Below are positions 7,053-13,838 of a stretch of 13,838 nt of DNA, one piece after another. Below the pieces are notes generated by a model that worked only from the letters and a program-made list of their open reading frames with translations, searched no databases and was not told the origin of the DNA. Source of the stretch: Clostridia bacterium. Lineage in GTDB: Bacteria > Bacillota_A > Clostridia > Oscillospirales > CAG-272. The stretch spans positions 1 to 13,838 of the forward strand of contig JAFTRB010000206.1 in the NCBI GenBank assembly GCA_017462445.1. Reading direction: 5' to 3'. The position numbers were made by a program, and so were the translations under genes. Position 1 is the stretch's first letter. Each line of letters opens with the position of its first letter.

Positions 7053-7928
7053 ATGGATATTTGTACACAGACAAGGCATCTTGCCAATACTATGGGCATT
7101 CTTAAGGCGGTCGACCTTTTAGCCGATGCAGGATATACCGCTCTTGATATCTCCTTCACATCAGCACCAAGCTTTCACAGACAGGACAATTATAGCCTTG
7201 TTGTGGACGAGCTGATTCGCCGTCGGGAAGCATACGGAATAAAATACATTCAGGCGCACGCCCCATTCCATTGGAGCATTAACACTCTTTTTGACGAGCT
7301 TGTCCCCGAATATCCAAGAGTTTTTGAGATCGCGGGCAGGCTGGGAGTCGAGAGCATAGTTGTTCATCCCATTCAAAATGCGGAGGTTGAGCGCTATCGC
7401 ACCAACGGCGAGAGGCTTTTTGAGAGAAACATAGAGTTCTACAATGCCTTAAAGCCGCTTGCCAGGGCTAATGGGTTGAAGATTGCCATTGAGAATATAT
7501 GGAAATATCATCCGCACAACGGTCGCATAATAGACGATACCTGCGCTTCGCCCGAGGAGATGCTCCGCTTTATCGATGTCTTAAACGATCCGGAGGTGTT
7601 CACACTCTGCGTTGATATAGGGCATATAACCCTTACCGACCGTGAGCCGGACAACTTTATTCGGGCTATCGGCAAGGGGAAGATCGGTTGTCTCCATATT
7701 CACGACAATGACTATAAGGAGGACCAGCATAACCTTCCGGGGGCGGGAAGAATAAATTGGGGCTCGGTTTGTCAGGCTCTTGCCGAGGTGGATTATCAGG
7801 GCGCTATAACTCTTGAGGCGGACAGATTTTTCTACAATTATCCCGAGGAGTATTACCCCACGGTGGCTCGCTTTATGGCGGATACGGCAAGGATGCTCCG
7901 GGATAAGGTTGAACTTTATAGGGTATAA
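7053..7928 (+). CDS. Second sugar phosphate isomerase/epimerase-like TIM-barrel protein
   Basis: This 291-residue protein is a second member of the xylose isomerase-like TIM-barrel superfamily (PF01261) and is clearly different from the one at 5249. Candidate metal and catalytic residues are His69 (QAHAP), His105 (VVHP), Glu147 (AIENIW), Asp188 and His191 (CVDIGH), His215 and His217 with Asp218 (CLHIHDND) and Glu255 (TLEAD). The conserved loop PGAGRINW (229-236) resembles the GxGxIDW motif of the family, with Asn for Asp. The start is ATG 7053; GAGG (7043-7046) lies at proper spacing within the end of the upstream gene, while the in-frame TTG at 7041 precedes that site. It is co-transcribed with the MBL-fold hydrolase and ends ahead of a terminator. 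It could be an isomerase, epimerase or dehydratase; the substrate is unknown. Confidence 0.9.
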   Translation: MDICTQTRHLANTMGILKAVDLLADAGYTALDISFTSAPSFHRQDNYSLVVDELIRRREAYGIKYIQAHAPFHWSINTLFDELVPEYPRVFEIAGRLGVESIVVHPIQNAEVERYRTNGERLFERNIEFYNALKPLARANGLKIAIENIWKYHPHNGRIIDDTCASPEEMLRFIDVLNDPEVFTLCVDIGHITLTDREPDNFIRAIGKGKIGCLHIHDNDYKEDQHNLPGAGRINWGSVCQALAEVDYQGAITLEADRFFYNYPEEYYPTVARFMADTARMLRDKVELYRV

Positions 7929-7954
7929 TTCTACCAATTTGAATGTCACCAGAC

Positions 7955-8005
7955 AAAAAAGAGAAGCAGGAAAAGGGAAAACCGATTCCTGCTTCTCTAT
8001 TTTTC
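7955..8005. terminator. Bidirectional terminator between convergent genes
   Basis: A 12-bp perfect stem GAGAAGCAGGAA (7961-7972) / TTCCTGCTTCTC (7986-7997) has a 13-base loop. Six A residues lie before it (7955-7960) and a T-rich tract after it, so it can end both the isomerase operon and the minus-strand kinase gene. Confidence 0.88.
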
Positions 8006-8006
8006 T

Positions 8007-8639
8007 TTATTCCTTATCAAGCATCCTTCTTGCATAGGCGCAGATCATCTCAACCGTTCCATCGATACCGAGGGTGGAGGAGTTGATTGCCATATCATAG
8101 TTATCATACTTGCCCCACTTGTTTCCTGTGTAGAAGTTGTAGTATGAGGCGCGGCGCTTATCCGTCTTGTTGATGATGTCTATGATTTGAGAGGATTTTA
8201 CCTCGGGGTGTCTTTCCCTGATTCTGGCCTGTCTATGCTCAAGATCTCCGTAGATAAATATGCGTAGCAGGTTCTTCTCATCTCTCAGAACATAGTCCGC
8301 ACATCTGCCGATAATAACACAACTGCCATTATGCGCATAGCTTTTTATCACATCCGATTGGAGGATAAAGAGCCTGTCATTCAGCGGCATCTTGTAGCCG
8401 AAATGCATAGTAGCGCCGAACATATTTGAGCCCATTGCCAGGGTATAAAGCAGGCTATTCGCCGCCGTCTCATCAGCGTGGACAAGCACTCCGGGGTCAA
8501 GCTCGCCCCTTGATGCGGCATCCGCTATGATCTCCTTGTCATAGAGCGGTATGCCAAGAGCCTCGGCAACCCTTTCGCCAATCTCTCTTCCGCCACTGCC
8601 GTATTGGCGCGCAATTGTGATTATAATTTTGTTTGACAT
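8007..8639 (-). CDS. Cytidylate kinase-like family protein
   Basis: This 210-residue P-loop-type nucleotide kinase resembles the cytidylate kinase-like family (PF13189). The N-terminus ITIARQYGSGGREIGERVA (7-25) contains the modified phosphate-binding loop GSGGREIG typical of this family, followed by LYDKEII (32-38). GRCADYVL (111-118) and a later Arg-rich stretch (HRQARIRERH) match the nucleotide-binding and lid regions. It is not the housekeeping CMP kinase Cmk by length or motif; family members are mostly uncharacterised. The ATG at 8637-8639 has a GGGAGG site (8645-8650, minus strand). It is a monocistronic gene, divergent from nnr. Confidence 0.88.
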   Translation of the reverse strand: MSNKIIITIARQYGSGGREIGERVAEALGIPLYDKEIIADAASRGELDPGVLVHADETAANSLLYTLAMGSNMFGATMHFGYKMPLNDRLFILQSDVIKSYAHNGSCVIIGRCADYVLRDEKNLLRIFIYGDLEHRQARIRERHPEVKSSQIIDIINKTDKRRASYYNFYTGNKWGKYDNYDMAINSSTLGIDGTVEMICAYARRMLDKE

Positions 8640-8668
8640 ACCAGCCTCCCGTAAATATCTTTACTGTT

Positions 8669-8697
8669 ATTATAACAAAAAAGAAACAATTTGTAAA
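8669..8697 (-). promoter_or_regulatory. Promoter of cytidylate kinase-like gene
   Basis: On the minus strand TTTACA (8692-8697), 17 bases and TATAAT (8669-8674). Transcription would begin near 8662, 22 bases ahead of the start codon. Confidence 0.75.
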
Positions 8698-8727
8698 GAG
8701 ATATTTGTACATTTTATTTAATATATA

Positions 8728-8756
8728 TTGAAAAAAGTAAAAACATATGATAGAAT
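8728..8756 (+). promoter_or_regulatory. Promoter of nnr
   Basis: TTGAAA (8728-8733), a 17-base spacer and TAGAAT (8751-8756). The -35 boxes of this and the divergent promoter are 30 bases apart. The GGAGG site (8780-8784) precedes the ATG at 8791. Confidence 0.75.
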
Positions 8757-8790
8757 AACACTGTAAAGCTATATTGTTTGGAGGATTGCT

Positions 8791-10323
8791 ATGCATCTTG
8801 CTTTGTCACAGCAGATAGGAGATATAGATAGGTTTGCCGAGCAAAGCCTTGGTATTCCCACCGCCGAGCTTATGGCTCGCAGCGGCAGGGCTGTCGAACG
8901 CGCGGTACGCGAAAGGCTTGAGATCGGAAAGAGCATCGTAATACTTGCGGGAAAGGGAAACAACGGCGCAGATGGCTATGCGGCCGCCACCTTCTTATTT
9001 GCCGATTACAGAATAACAGTGGTTGACGTCTTTGCGATGGGGCAGAGGAGTGAGTGCGGCAAGCATTTTTTATCAGCCTATCGGGATTTGGGCGGCAGGA
9101 TAATTGAATACTCGGAAGATGATGAACTTGAAAGGCTCATATCGGGCTCGGATTGCATAATTGACGCCATATTCGGAACAGGCTTTGTCGGCGAAGCGCC
9201 CGAGAGGATAAAGCGCCTTTCCCGTATAATAAACGAAACGGTACGGGCGTTGAAGATCGCTATCGATGTTCCGATTGGTATAAATGCGGATACCGGAGCC
9301 GTTAATACAACGCTTGCCTGTACAATGAATGCGACGGTCGTCCTCTCGTTTATCAAGCCGGGGCTTGTTTCATATCCCGCCAAGCCTTATGTGGGCGAGA
9401 TCCTCTTTGATGACCTCGCTCTTCCACAGAAGCTTTTGTCGGAGCGGTTTGAATTCAATTATACCCTCGTTGATGAGAAATGCGCAAGGGCAATGATGCC
9501 AAAACGGGAGGAGAATTCAAGCAAGGGAAACTTTGGCAAGCTATTGCTTATTACAGGCTCAAAGAAGTTCCCCGGTGCAGGCGCTCTATCGCTTGAAGCG
9601 GCTCTGCGCGGAGGAGTAGGTTATGTTACTCATATGGGCGAGGAGCGACTTGTCGCCTCCCTATGTATGAAGTTCCCGGAGGCTATATACAAAACAATTC
9701 CCGAAATGGAGAAAATCAGCGATGATGATATAAGTGCAATAGTGGAGGCATCGGCTCGCGCAAGCGCCACTCTTATCGGCTCCGGCTCGGGCTGCAGTGA
9801 AGGGCTTTTGAAGCTTGTAAATGCTCTCCTTTTGGCAGAGGGCGGTCCTCTTATCCTGGATGCTGATGCTATAAATGTTCTGGCGGATAAGAGGGAGGAG
9901 TCTCTCGCCTTGATCAGAAATTCCGTCAGAACGGTAATACTTACACCGCATCCGCTGGAGTTCTCGCGCCTTTGCGCCAACAATGTCAGCGATATCCAGC
10001 TTCACAGAATAGAGGCGGCAAAGAAGTTTGCGGCAGAGCAGAGATGTATTCTCGTACTTAAGGGCGCCGGAACGATAACAACGGATGGAAAACAGGTTTT
10101 AATCAATTCCTCAGGCTCCTCCGCTTTGGCAAAGGCAGGGAGCGGTGATGTTCTTGCAGGCTTCCTTTCGGCAATGATTGCCCAGGGGGGCGATCCTCTT
10201 GCTATGTCGGCTCTCAGTGTGTTCTACCACGCATACGCCGCGGACACACTTGCAAGGGAATATTCTCTCTTTGGAGTGACACCCTCGGATCTTCCTCGCC
10301 AAATTGCAAAATCGCTCACTTAA
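8791..10323 (+). CDS. nnr: Bifunctional NAD(P)H-hydrate epimerase/dehydratase
   Basis: This 510-residue metabolite-repair enzyme restores NADH and NADPH damaged by hydration. The N-terminal epimerase domain (about 1-215, YjeF_N) interconverts the R and S hydrates: ILAGKGNNGADGYAAA (51-66) and DAIFGTGF (125-132) are its signature, with DVPIGINADTG (159-169) following. The C-terminal domain (about 230-508, ribokinase-like) is the ATP/ADP-dependent S-NAD(P)HX dehydratase: SKGNFGKLLLITGS (244-257), LDADAINVLA (356-365), TPHPLEFSRL (385-394), LKGAGT (423-428) and AGSGDVLAGFLSAM (449-462), with Asp453 as the likely catalytic base. Both halves are complete, and the length is normal for the fused form. 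TGGAGGA precedes the ATG by about 6 bases. It is monocistronic, with its own promoter and terminator. Confidence 0.96.
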   Translation: MHLALSQQIGDIDRFAEQSLGIPTAELMARSGRAVERAVRERLEIGKSIVILAGKGNNGADGYAAATFLFADYRITVVDVFAMGQRSECGKHFLSAYRDLGGRIIEYSEDDELERLISGSDCIIDAIFGTGFVGEAPERIKRLSRIINETVRALKIAIDVPIGINADTGAVNTTLACTMNATVVLSFIKPGLVSYPAKPYVGEILFDDLALPQKLLSERFEFNYTLVDEKCARAMMPKREENSSKGNFGKLLLITGSKKFPGAGALSLEAALRGGVGYVTHMGEERLVASLCMKFPEAIYKTIPEMEKISDDDISAIVEASARASATLIGSGSGCSEGLLKLVNALLLAEGGPLILDADAINVLADKREESLALIRNSVRTVILTPHPLEFSRLCANNVSDIQLHRIEAAKKFAAEQRCILVLKGAGTITTDGKQVLINSSGSSALAKAGSGDVLAGFLSAMIAQGGDPLAMSALSVFYHAYAADTLAREYSLFGVTPSDLPRQIAKSLT

Positions 10324-10328
10324 CACAC

Positions 10329-10357
10329 AAAAAGCTCGGCATATGCCGAGCTTTTTT
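10329..10357. terminator. Bidirectional terminator between nnr and the SLH gene
   Basis: The perfect palindrome GCTCGGCATATGCCGAGC (10334-10351) is flanked by five A residues on the left and six T residues on the right, so it works equally on both strands. Confidence 0.9.
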
Positions 10358-10374
10358 GTAAACAATTATTTGCT

Positions 10375-11634
10375 TTATGCGTTAATTATCCTATATAAAA
10401 ATTCTGCAATCTCAGCACGGGTAGGCACATAAAGCCCGTTTATGCTTTCTGCACTCTCGTCGAAGACACCAAGCGTGCACAGCGCTGATACACTGGCTCT
10501 TGCATAGATTGGCACGGTAGAGTTTGTGCTGTAAACTGCATTTTCATCATCTCCGTAGCCATTTATCCTTGCCAATATTTCTGCTACCTCATAGAGGGTG
10601 ATTTCTCTTTGCGGGTGGAGCATCAGCTTGTTTGACTCCCACTCGCCATCAACGATTCCAAGCCTTTGGGCGGTTGCTACATAGCCCATATATGCCTCGG
10701 GAATTTTATCATTGTCATCAAAGAAGGTAGCTACCGCTGCGCTGTCCTTCTCTATTCCCGATGCCTTCATTGCAACGAGTATGAATTCGGCGCGTGTCAT
10801 GCTTTCGTCGGGGAGAAAATAACAGCTATCCCCCATATATTTGCCATTCATTGCGCCCAGGGCATACATTGCCACCGCTGCATTGTATTCTGCCTTGTCC
10901 TTCATATCCTCAAAGACGACATCGGACATTCTCTCCACCGTTTTAAGCTTAATGGTTTGGGCATTGGTATAGTTCCCGTACTCGTCTCTTACAGCGTAGA
11001 CTACGGAATCGTAGCCCGTAAAGCCGCTTTTGGGTGTGTATTTGTATTCTCCGTTTTCAAGGAATTCAAAGTAGCCATTTTCGGGGTAGCGAACGATGAT
11101 GTATTCAAGCTCGTCACCCTCGCCATCTATGGCATCTATCCTTCCGAAGTAGGAGATCATCTCCTGAGTTGTGTGGAACACATCTGTTGACGGCCCTTCG
11201 ATTTTGGGCGCATAGTTTACCTTATCCAAAAAGCGCATTTTACAGGTTGCCTCGTTCTCACCGGCTCCGCCCTTAAGAGTAAAGGTAAAGGACGCCTCCT
11301 CCACCTCCGCGCTTGTCGGTATAAACAGCATAGCGCCAATATTTCTTCTTTTAATTGTCTGCCCCTCGCTGACTCGCCTTCCCGCAAGCATCAGAGTTCC
11401 CTCGGTGGATTTGGGAAGAGTACAAATAGTTATGCTCTCAAAGTCGGGTAGTGCGAAGGCGCATTTGAAGTCCGAGTCGGTGAAGCGAAGCTTCTGCCCC
11501 AAAAGACCGCTCTTTATAACCACCACATCCTCCGCCAGAACAGCAACGCCGCTGCCCAGTGCCGCCTGTGCCGTAAATGCCGTCATCGACACCGCAAGCG
11601 CAAGCAAAAGTACAATTGTAATAATCCTTTTCAT
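10375..11634 (-). CDS. Secreted protein with cadherin-like and three S-layer homology domains
   Basis: This 419-residue exported envelope protein starts with a signal peptide: MKRIITIVLLLALAVSMTAF, with likely Sec cleavage after AQA (22-24). Residues about 45-140 form a beta-rich segment (LMLAGRRVSEGQTI, AMLFIPTSAE). A cadherin/Big-like module follows at about 141-233, marked by GEYKYTPKSGFTGYDSVVYA (195-214) and DEYGN. Three S-layer homology repeats fill the C-terminus, at about 241-293 (FLPDESMTRAEFI), 303-359 (FFDDNDKIPEAY, LGIVDGE) and 368-419 (LYVPTRAEIAEFLYRI). SLH domains typically bind pyruvylated secondary cell-wall polymer, so the protein should sit on the cell surface. Ribosome binding site AAAAGGAG (11641-11648, minus strand) supports the ATG. 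It is divergent from the LRR surface protein gene, and no promoter could be assigned with confidence. Its exact role is unknown. Confidence 0.9.
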   Translation of the reverse strand: MKRIITIVLLLALAVSMTAFTAQAALGSGVAVLAEDVVVIKSGLLGQKLRFTDSDFKCAFALPDFESITICTLPKSTEGTLMLAGRRVSEGQTIKRRNIGAMLFIPTSAEVEEASFTFTLKGGAGENEATCKMRFLDKVNYAPKIEGPSTDVFHTTQEMISYFGRIDAIDGEGDELEYIIVRYPENGYFEFLENGEYKYTPKSGFTGYDSVVYAVRDEYGNYTNAQTIKLKTVERMSDVVFEDMKDKAEYNAAVAMYALGAMNGKYMGDSCYFLPDESMTRAEFILVAMKASGIEKDSAAVATFFDDNDKIPEAYMGYVATAQRLGIVDGEWESNKLMLHPQREITLYEVAEILARINGYGDDENAVYSTNSTVPIYARASVSALCTLGVFDESAESINGLYVPTRAEIAEFLYRIINA

Positions 11635-11761
11635 ATACCGCTCCTTTTCCTTTTTTGATTATTTTTGCCTGCGTTACAGCATTTATACAGCAAAACACAA
11701 ATTTTCACTGTGTATTTTGACGAAAATAATGGTTAAAAGTAATGAAACGGGGCAGGTGTTA

Positions 11762-11790
11762 TTGACAACAAAATATTTTTCGTATATAAT
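11762..11790 (+). promoter_or_regulatory. Perfect consensus promoter of the LRR surface protein gene
   Basis: TTGACA (11762-11767), exactly 17 bases and TATAAT (11785-11790) match the sigma-70/SigA consensus at all 12 positions. Transcription would begin near 11797. The ribosome binding site is modest (AAAGGA, 11811-11816). Confidence 0.87.
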
Positions 11791-11822
11791 TATTAAGATA
11801 TATAAAAAATAAAGGAAAAAAT

Positions 11823-13487
11823 ATGGGTTTTCTCAAAACAAAAACAGGAAAAATAATTATCATCTCTGCCATCTGTCTTCTTCTGGCAATCGGCATTGGC
11901 TTGACAATTTTATTTATATCTCTGAACTCTCCTCCTCCGCCCGAGCGCGAGATCTTTACTTACGAGGATTTTGAATACATAATCCTTGACAACGGTACGA
12001 TCGAGCTGATATCCTATCTTGGCTCTGATACAAAGCTGTATCTGCCGTCTTCAATCGATAGCCGCGCCGTTACCTCCATAGGCGAGGGGATATTCTATGG
12101 CAAGACCAGCATCGGAGTTATACATCTCGGCTACTCTGTTACCTCGGTCGGCAGGGCGGCATTCTACGGCTGCTCCGGTCTCTATGAGCTTGATCTTGGC
12201 GAGGAGCTTGTCTCCATTGGAGAGTCCGCCTTCTATGAATGCGCAACTCTTGGCGAGCTTAACCTTCCCGAGACACTAACTTCGATAGGTGACTCCGCCT
12301 TCTATTACTCCGGCATCGAGAGCATAACCCTTCCCGACGGCATAAAAAGCATACCTGATTATTGCTTTGCGGGCTGTGAGAGGCTTACGTCCTTTGACAC
12401 GCGCGGAAAAATTGAAACCATTGGCGTGTGCGCCTTTTATGGCTGCAATCTGCTGGAGAGCGTCAAGCTCGATGGGGTAAAGACCATTAGCGACAGCAGC
12501 TTCTACTCCTGCCCGTTGCTTAAAAGGGTAGAGCTTGACGAGGGTGTAAGCTCCATTGGAAAATTTGCCTTTGGAGACTGCGAGGCCTTAGAGGAGATTA
12601 GTTGCTCGGTTGCTAATCCCCGCTATTCCACCGATGGCGGCGTGCTTTATGACCGCCAGACCTTAAGTGTCATTATGCTTCCGCCAAAGGCGAATGTTCA
12701 AAAATATATTCTTCCCCCAAATGCTCTTCACATAGAGCCGCACGCGTTCGCGGACAACGAGTCACTCACCACCGTTACGCTTTCGCCGTCGCTGAAGACG
12801 ATTGGAGAATACGCCTTTTACAATACACCTATTCTTTCGAGAATTATTCTTCCCACTACCCCGGATGGGACAAGCCTGGATATTCCAAGAACTGTTAAGA
12901 GCATAGGCAGCTTCGCCTTTGGCTCCTCTCTCGTTTACAACAGTATAACCGATGAGTTCACCGTGGTAGGTGACGGAATTCTCATAAAATATTACACTCA
13001 AGCCGACGGCGTCGGAATAAACCGCACCCTCCGCGAGACCGACCATGCCAAAATAATAAAGCGAATGGTTAACGAGGGAGGCGCCAGTGTAGAGCGTGTC
13101 CTCGGCGTGGCTGTTACGATACCCGCAGGCGTAAAGAGCGTATCCACCGCCTTTTCGAACAATCGTGATATCGTACAGGTGAACTTCCCAAGCAGCATCC
13201 TTACGGTTTCAGCCTCCGCCTTCGAGGGAGCAACCTTCCTTGAAAGGGTGGATATGTCGACAAGCTCGATTACAAGCATCGGCGCCAAGGCGTTTGCATC
13301 CTGCTCCGTGCTTTCCGAGCTTATTCTTCCCACCACCCTTACCGAGATTGGCGAATATGTATTCGCCTTCTGTCAGGCGCTTGATAATGTTGTTATCCCG
13401 CCGTCATTGACCTATTTATCCGATTATATGTTTGCCGGCTGCACCAAGCTTGCTTCTCTTACTCTCCCGACAGCCTTGAAAGGATAG
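11823..13487 (+). CDS. BspA-like leucine-rich-repeat (LRR_5) surface protein, 5' part before frameshift
   Basis: The first reading frame encodes 554 residues. A basic N-terminus and a single hydrophobic segment (about 11-33) act as an uncleaved signal or membrane anchor; SPPPPE then leads into the exported part. From about residue 80 onwards there are about 15 repeats of 22-24 residues of the LRR_5/BspA type, consensus (T/K)SIGxxAFxxCxxLxxVxLPxxL. Examples are SIGESAFYECATLGELNLP and EIGEYVFAFCQALDNVVIP. Two longer inserts break the array; one contains NPRYSTDGGVLYD and one FTVVGDGILIKYY, both common variants in this family. Such proteins are exposed on the surface and often linked to adhesion or binding, but the ligand cannot be told. 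The stop at 13485-13487 falls inside a repeat, and coding continues in the -1 frame (see next entry), so this is probably not the true C-terminus. Confidence 0.88.
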   Translation: MGFLKTKTGKIIIISAICLLLAIGIGLTILFISLNSPPPPEREIFTYEDFEYIILDNGTIELISYLGSDTKLYLPSSIDSRAVTSIGEGIFYGKTSIGVIHLGYSVTSVGRAAFYGCSGLYELDLGEELVSIGESAFYECATLGELNLPETLTSIGDSAFYYSGIESITLPDGIKSIPDYCFAGCERLTSFDTRGKIETIGVCAFYGCNLLESVKLDGVKTISDSSFYSCPLLKRVELDEGVSSIGKFAFGDCEALEEISCSVANPRYSTDGGVLYDRQTLSVIMLPPKANVQKYILPPNALHIEPHAFADNESLTTVTLSPSLKTIGEYAFYNTPILSRIILPTTPDGTSLDIPRTVKSIGSFAFGSSLVYNSITDEFTVVGDGILIKYYTQADGVGINRTLRETDHAKIIKRMVNEGGASVERVLGVAVTIPAGVKSVSTAFSNNRDIVQVNFPSSILTVSASAFEGATFLERVDMSTSSITSIGAKAFASCSVLSELILPTTLTEIGEYVFAFCQALDNVVIPPSLTYLSDYMFAGCTKLASLTLPTALKG

Positions 13488-13838
13488 GCGTTTATTCGCT
13501 TGCAAAATGTACTTCTCTCAAAAGCTTCACCTATCCCACCTCGCTTAAGTCGGTTGACGATTACGCCTTCTCAGGCGCGGGGTTTGAGGAGTTCGTCGTT
13601 GAGAGCGGTGTCGGGTTTGGAGATTATATTCTCCTTGAAGCTACCGGGCTTAAGAAGCTCGTTCTCCGCGGCGAGGGTGAAATACCGCTCGGTATCTGTA
13701 TGGGCTGTACCTCTCTTGAGGAGGTAGTCATTGGTGGAAACTACACCGCGGTAAGCCGGGAGACCTTCTACGATTGCAATAAGCTTACAAGCATCACCCT
13801 TCCTTCCTCTATCGAGGAGCTGGGATACGGAGCCTTCC
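13466..13838 (+). pseudogene. Frameshifted continuation of the LRR_5 surface protein gene, runs off window
   Basis: Reading codons from 13466 in the frame one base behind the upstream one gives 124 codons without a stop to the window end. They encode about five more LRR_5 repeats, for example DSLERIGVYSLAKCTSLKSF, DDYAFSGAGFEEFVVE, GICMGCTSLEEVVIGG and FYDCNKLTSITLPSS. At the junction, frame 0 reads LPTALKG-stop, while one extra C in the CCC run at 13466-13468 would give LPDSLERIG, an exact fit to the repeat consensus. The gene is therefore either broken by a one-base deletion or was mis-assembled at a short C run. The 3' end lies outside the window. Confidence 0.85.

Noticed and set aside
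6104..7159. 351-residue open frame on the minus strand opposite the MBL-fold hydrolase
   Set aside because: It overlaps a gene with clear catalytic motifs, strong promoter and ribosome binding site on the plus strand; the antisense frame has no recognisable domain.
11649..11760. Promoter for the SLH gene using TATAAA (11682-11687, minus strand)
   Set aside because: No acceptable -35 was found at 16-18 bases, so the assignment would be a guess.
13460..13487. Programmed -1 ribosomal frameshifting as the explanation for the LRR frame change
   Set aside because: The junction (ACT CTC CCG) is not an X-XXY-YYZ slippery heptamer and I saw no convincing downstream stimulatory hairpin; a one-base deletion or assembly error is simpler.
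13500..13727. 75-residue open frame after the LRR stop, in the same frame as the upstream part
   Set aside because: Its translation is not LRR-like, whereas the -1 frame over the same bases continues the repeat pattern without a stop to the window end.
12050..13838. Possible CRISPR or other DNA repeat array, given the regular periodicity
   Set aside because: The roughly 66-72-base periodicity is at protein level (LRR_5 repeats); the DNA copies are divergent and in frame, with no identical direct repeats and spacers.

Overview
The window looks like chromosomal DNA from a Gram-positive member of the Bacillota, most likely an anaerobic clostridial lineage of gut or rumen type. The support is indirect: strong AGGAGG-type ribosome binding sites before nearly every gene, AT-rich intergenic regions with near-consensus TTGACA-17-TATAAT promoters, short U-tailed hairpin terminators, a secreted SLH-domain protein and a BspA-like leucine-rich-repeat surface protein. 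No tRNA, rRNA, CRISPR, insertion sequence or phage gene was seen, and no gene-free stretch exceeds about 200 bases.

Left part (1-2304): an RluA-family pseudouridine synthase (minus strand) diverges from a sugar-nucleotidyltransferase-like gene (plus strand). The latter has a clear promoter with a 15-base palindrome upstream. Centre (2324-8005): an AraC-type cupin regulator (minus) diverges from a tightly packed operon of two Gfo/Idh/MocA-type proteins and a xylose-isomerase-like TIM-barrel protein. A terminator and, three bases later, a new strong promoter separate this from a second operon: a PhnP-like metallo-beta-lactamase-fold hydrolase and a second xylose-isomerase-like TIM-barrel protein. 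Together these look like a small, regulated catabolic locus for an unidentified sugar, cyclitol or glycoside, without a visible transporter or kinase. This is the best candidate here for an undescribed pathway.

Right part (8007-13838): a cytidylate-kinase-like protein (minus) diverges from a bifunctional NAD(P)HX epimerase/dehydratase (Nnr, plus). Then come two envelope genes in divergent orientation: a secreted SLH-domain protein (minus) and a large membrane-anchored LRR_5 (BspA-like) surface protein (plus) driven by a perfect consensus promoter. The LRR gene carries an apparent one-base deletion near 13466. The repeats continue uninterrupted in the -1 frame to the window edge, so the annotated stop at 13485-13487 is probably a frameshift or an assembly error rather than the natural end.

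The genes are arranged as divergent pairs separated by convergent junctions, and each convergent junction inside the window has one hairpin terminator that could serve both strands. Functions are assigned from recognisable motifs only; substrates of the central locus cannot be read from the sequence.
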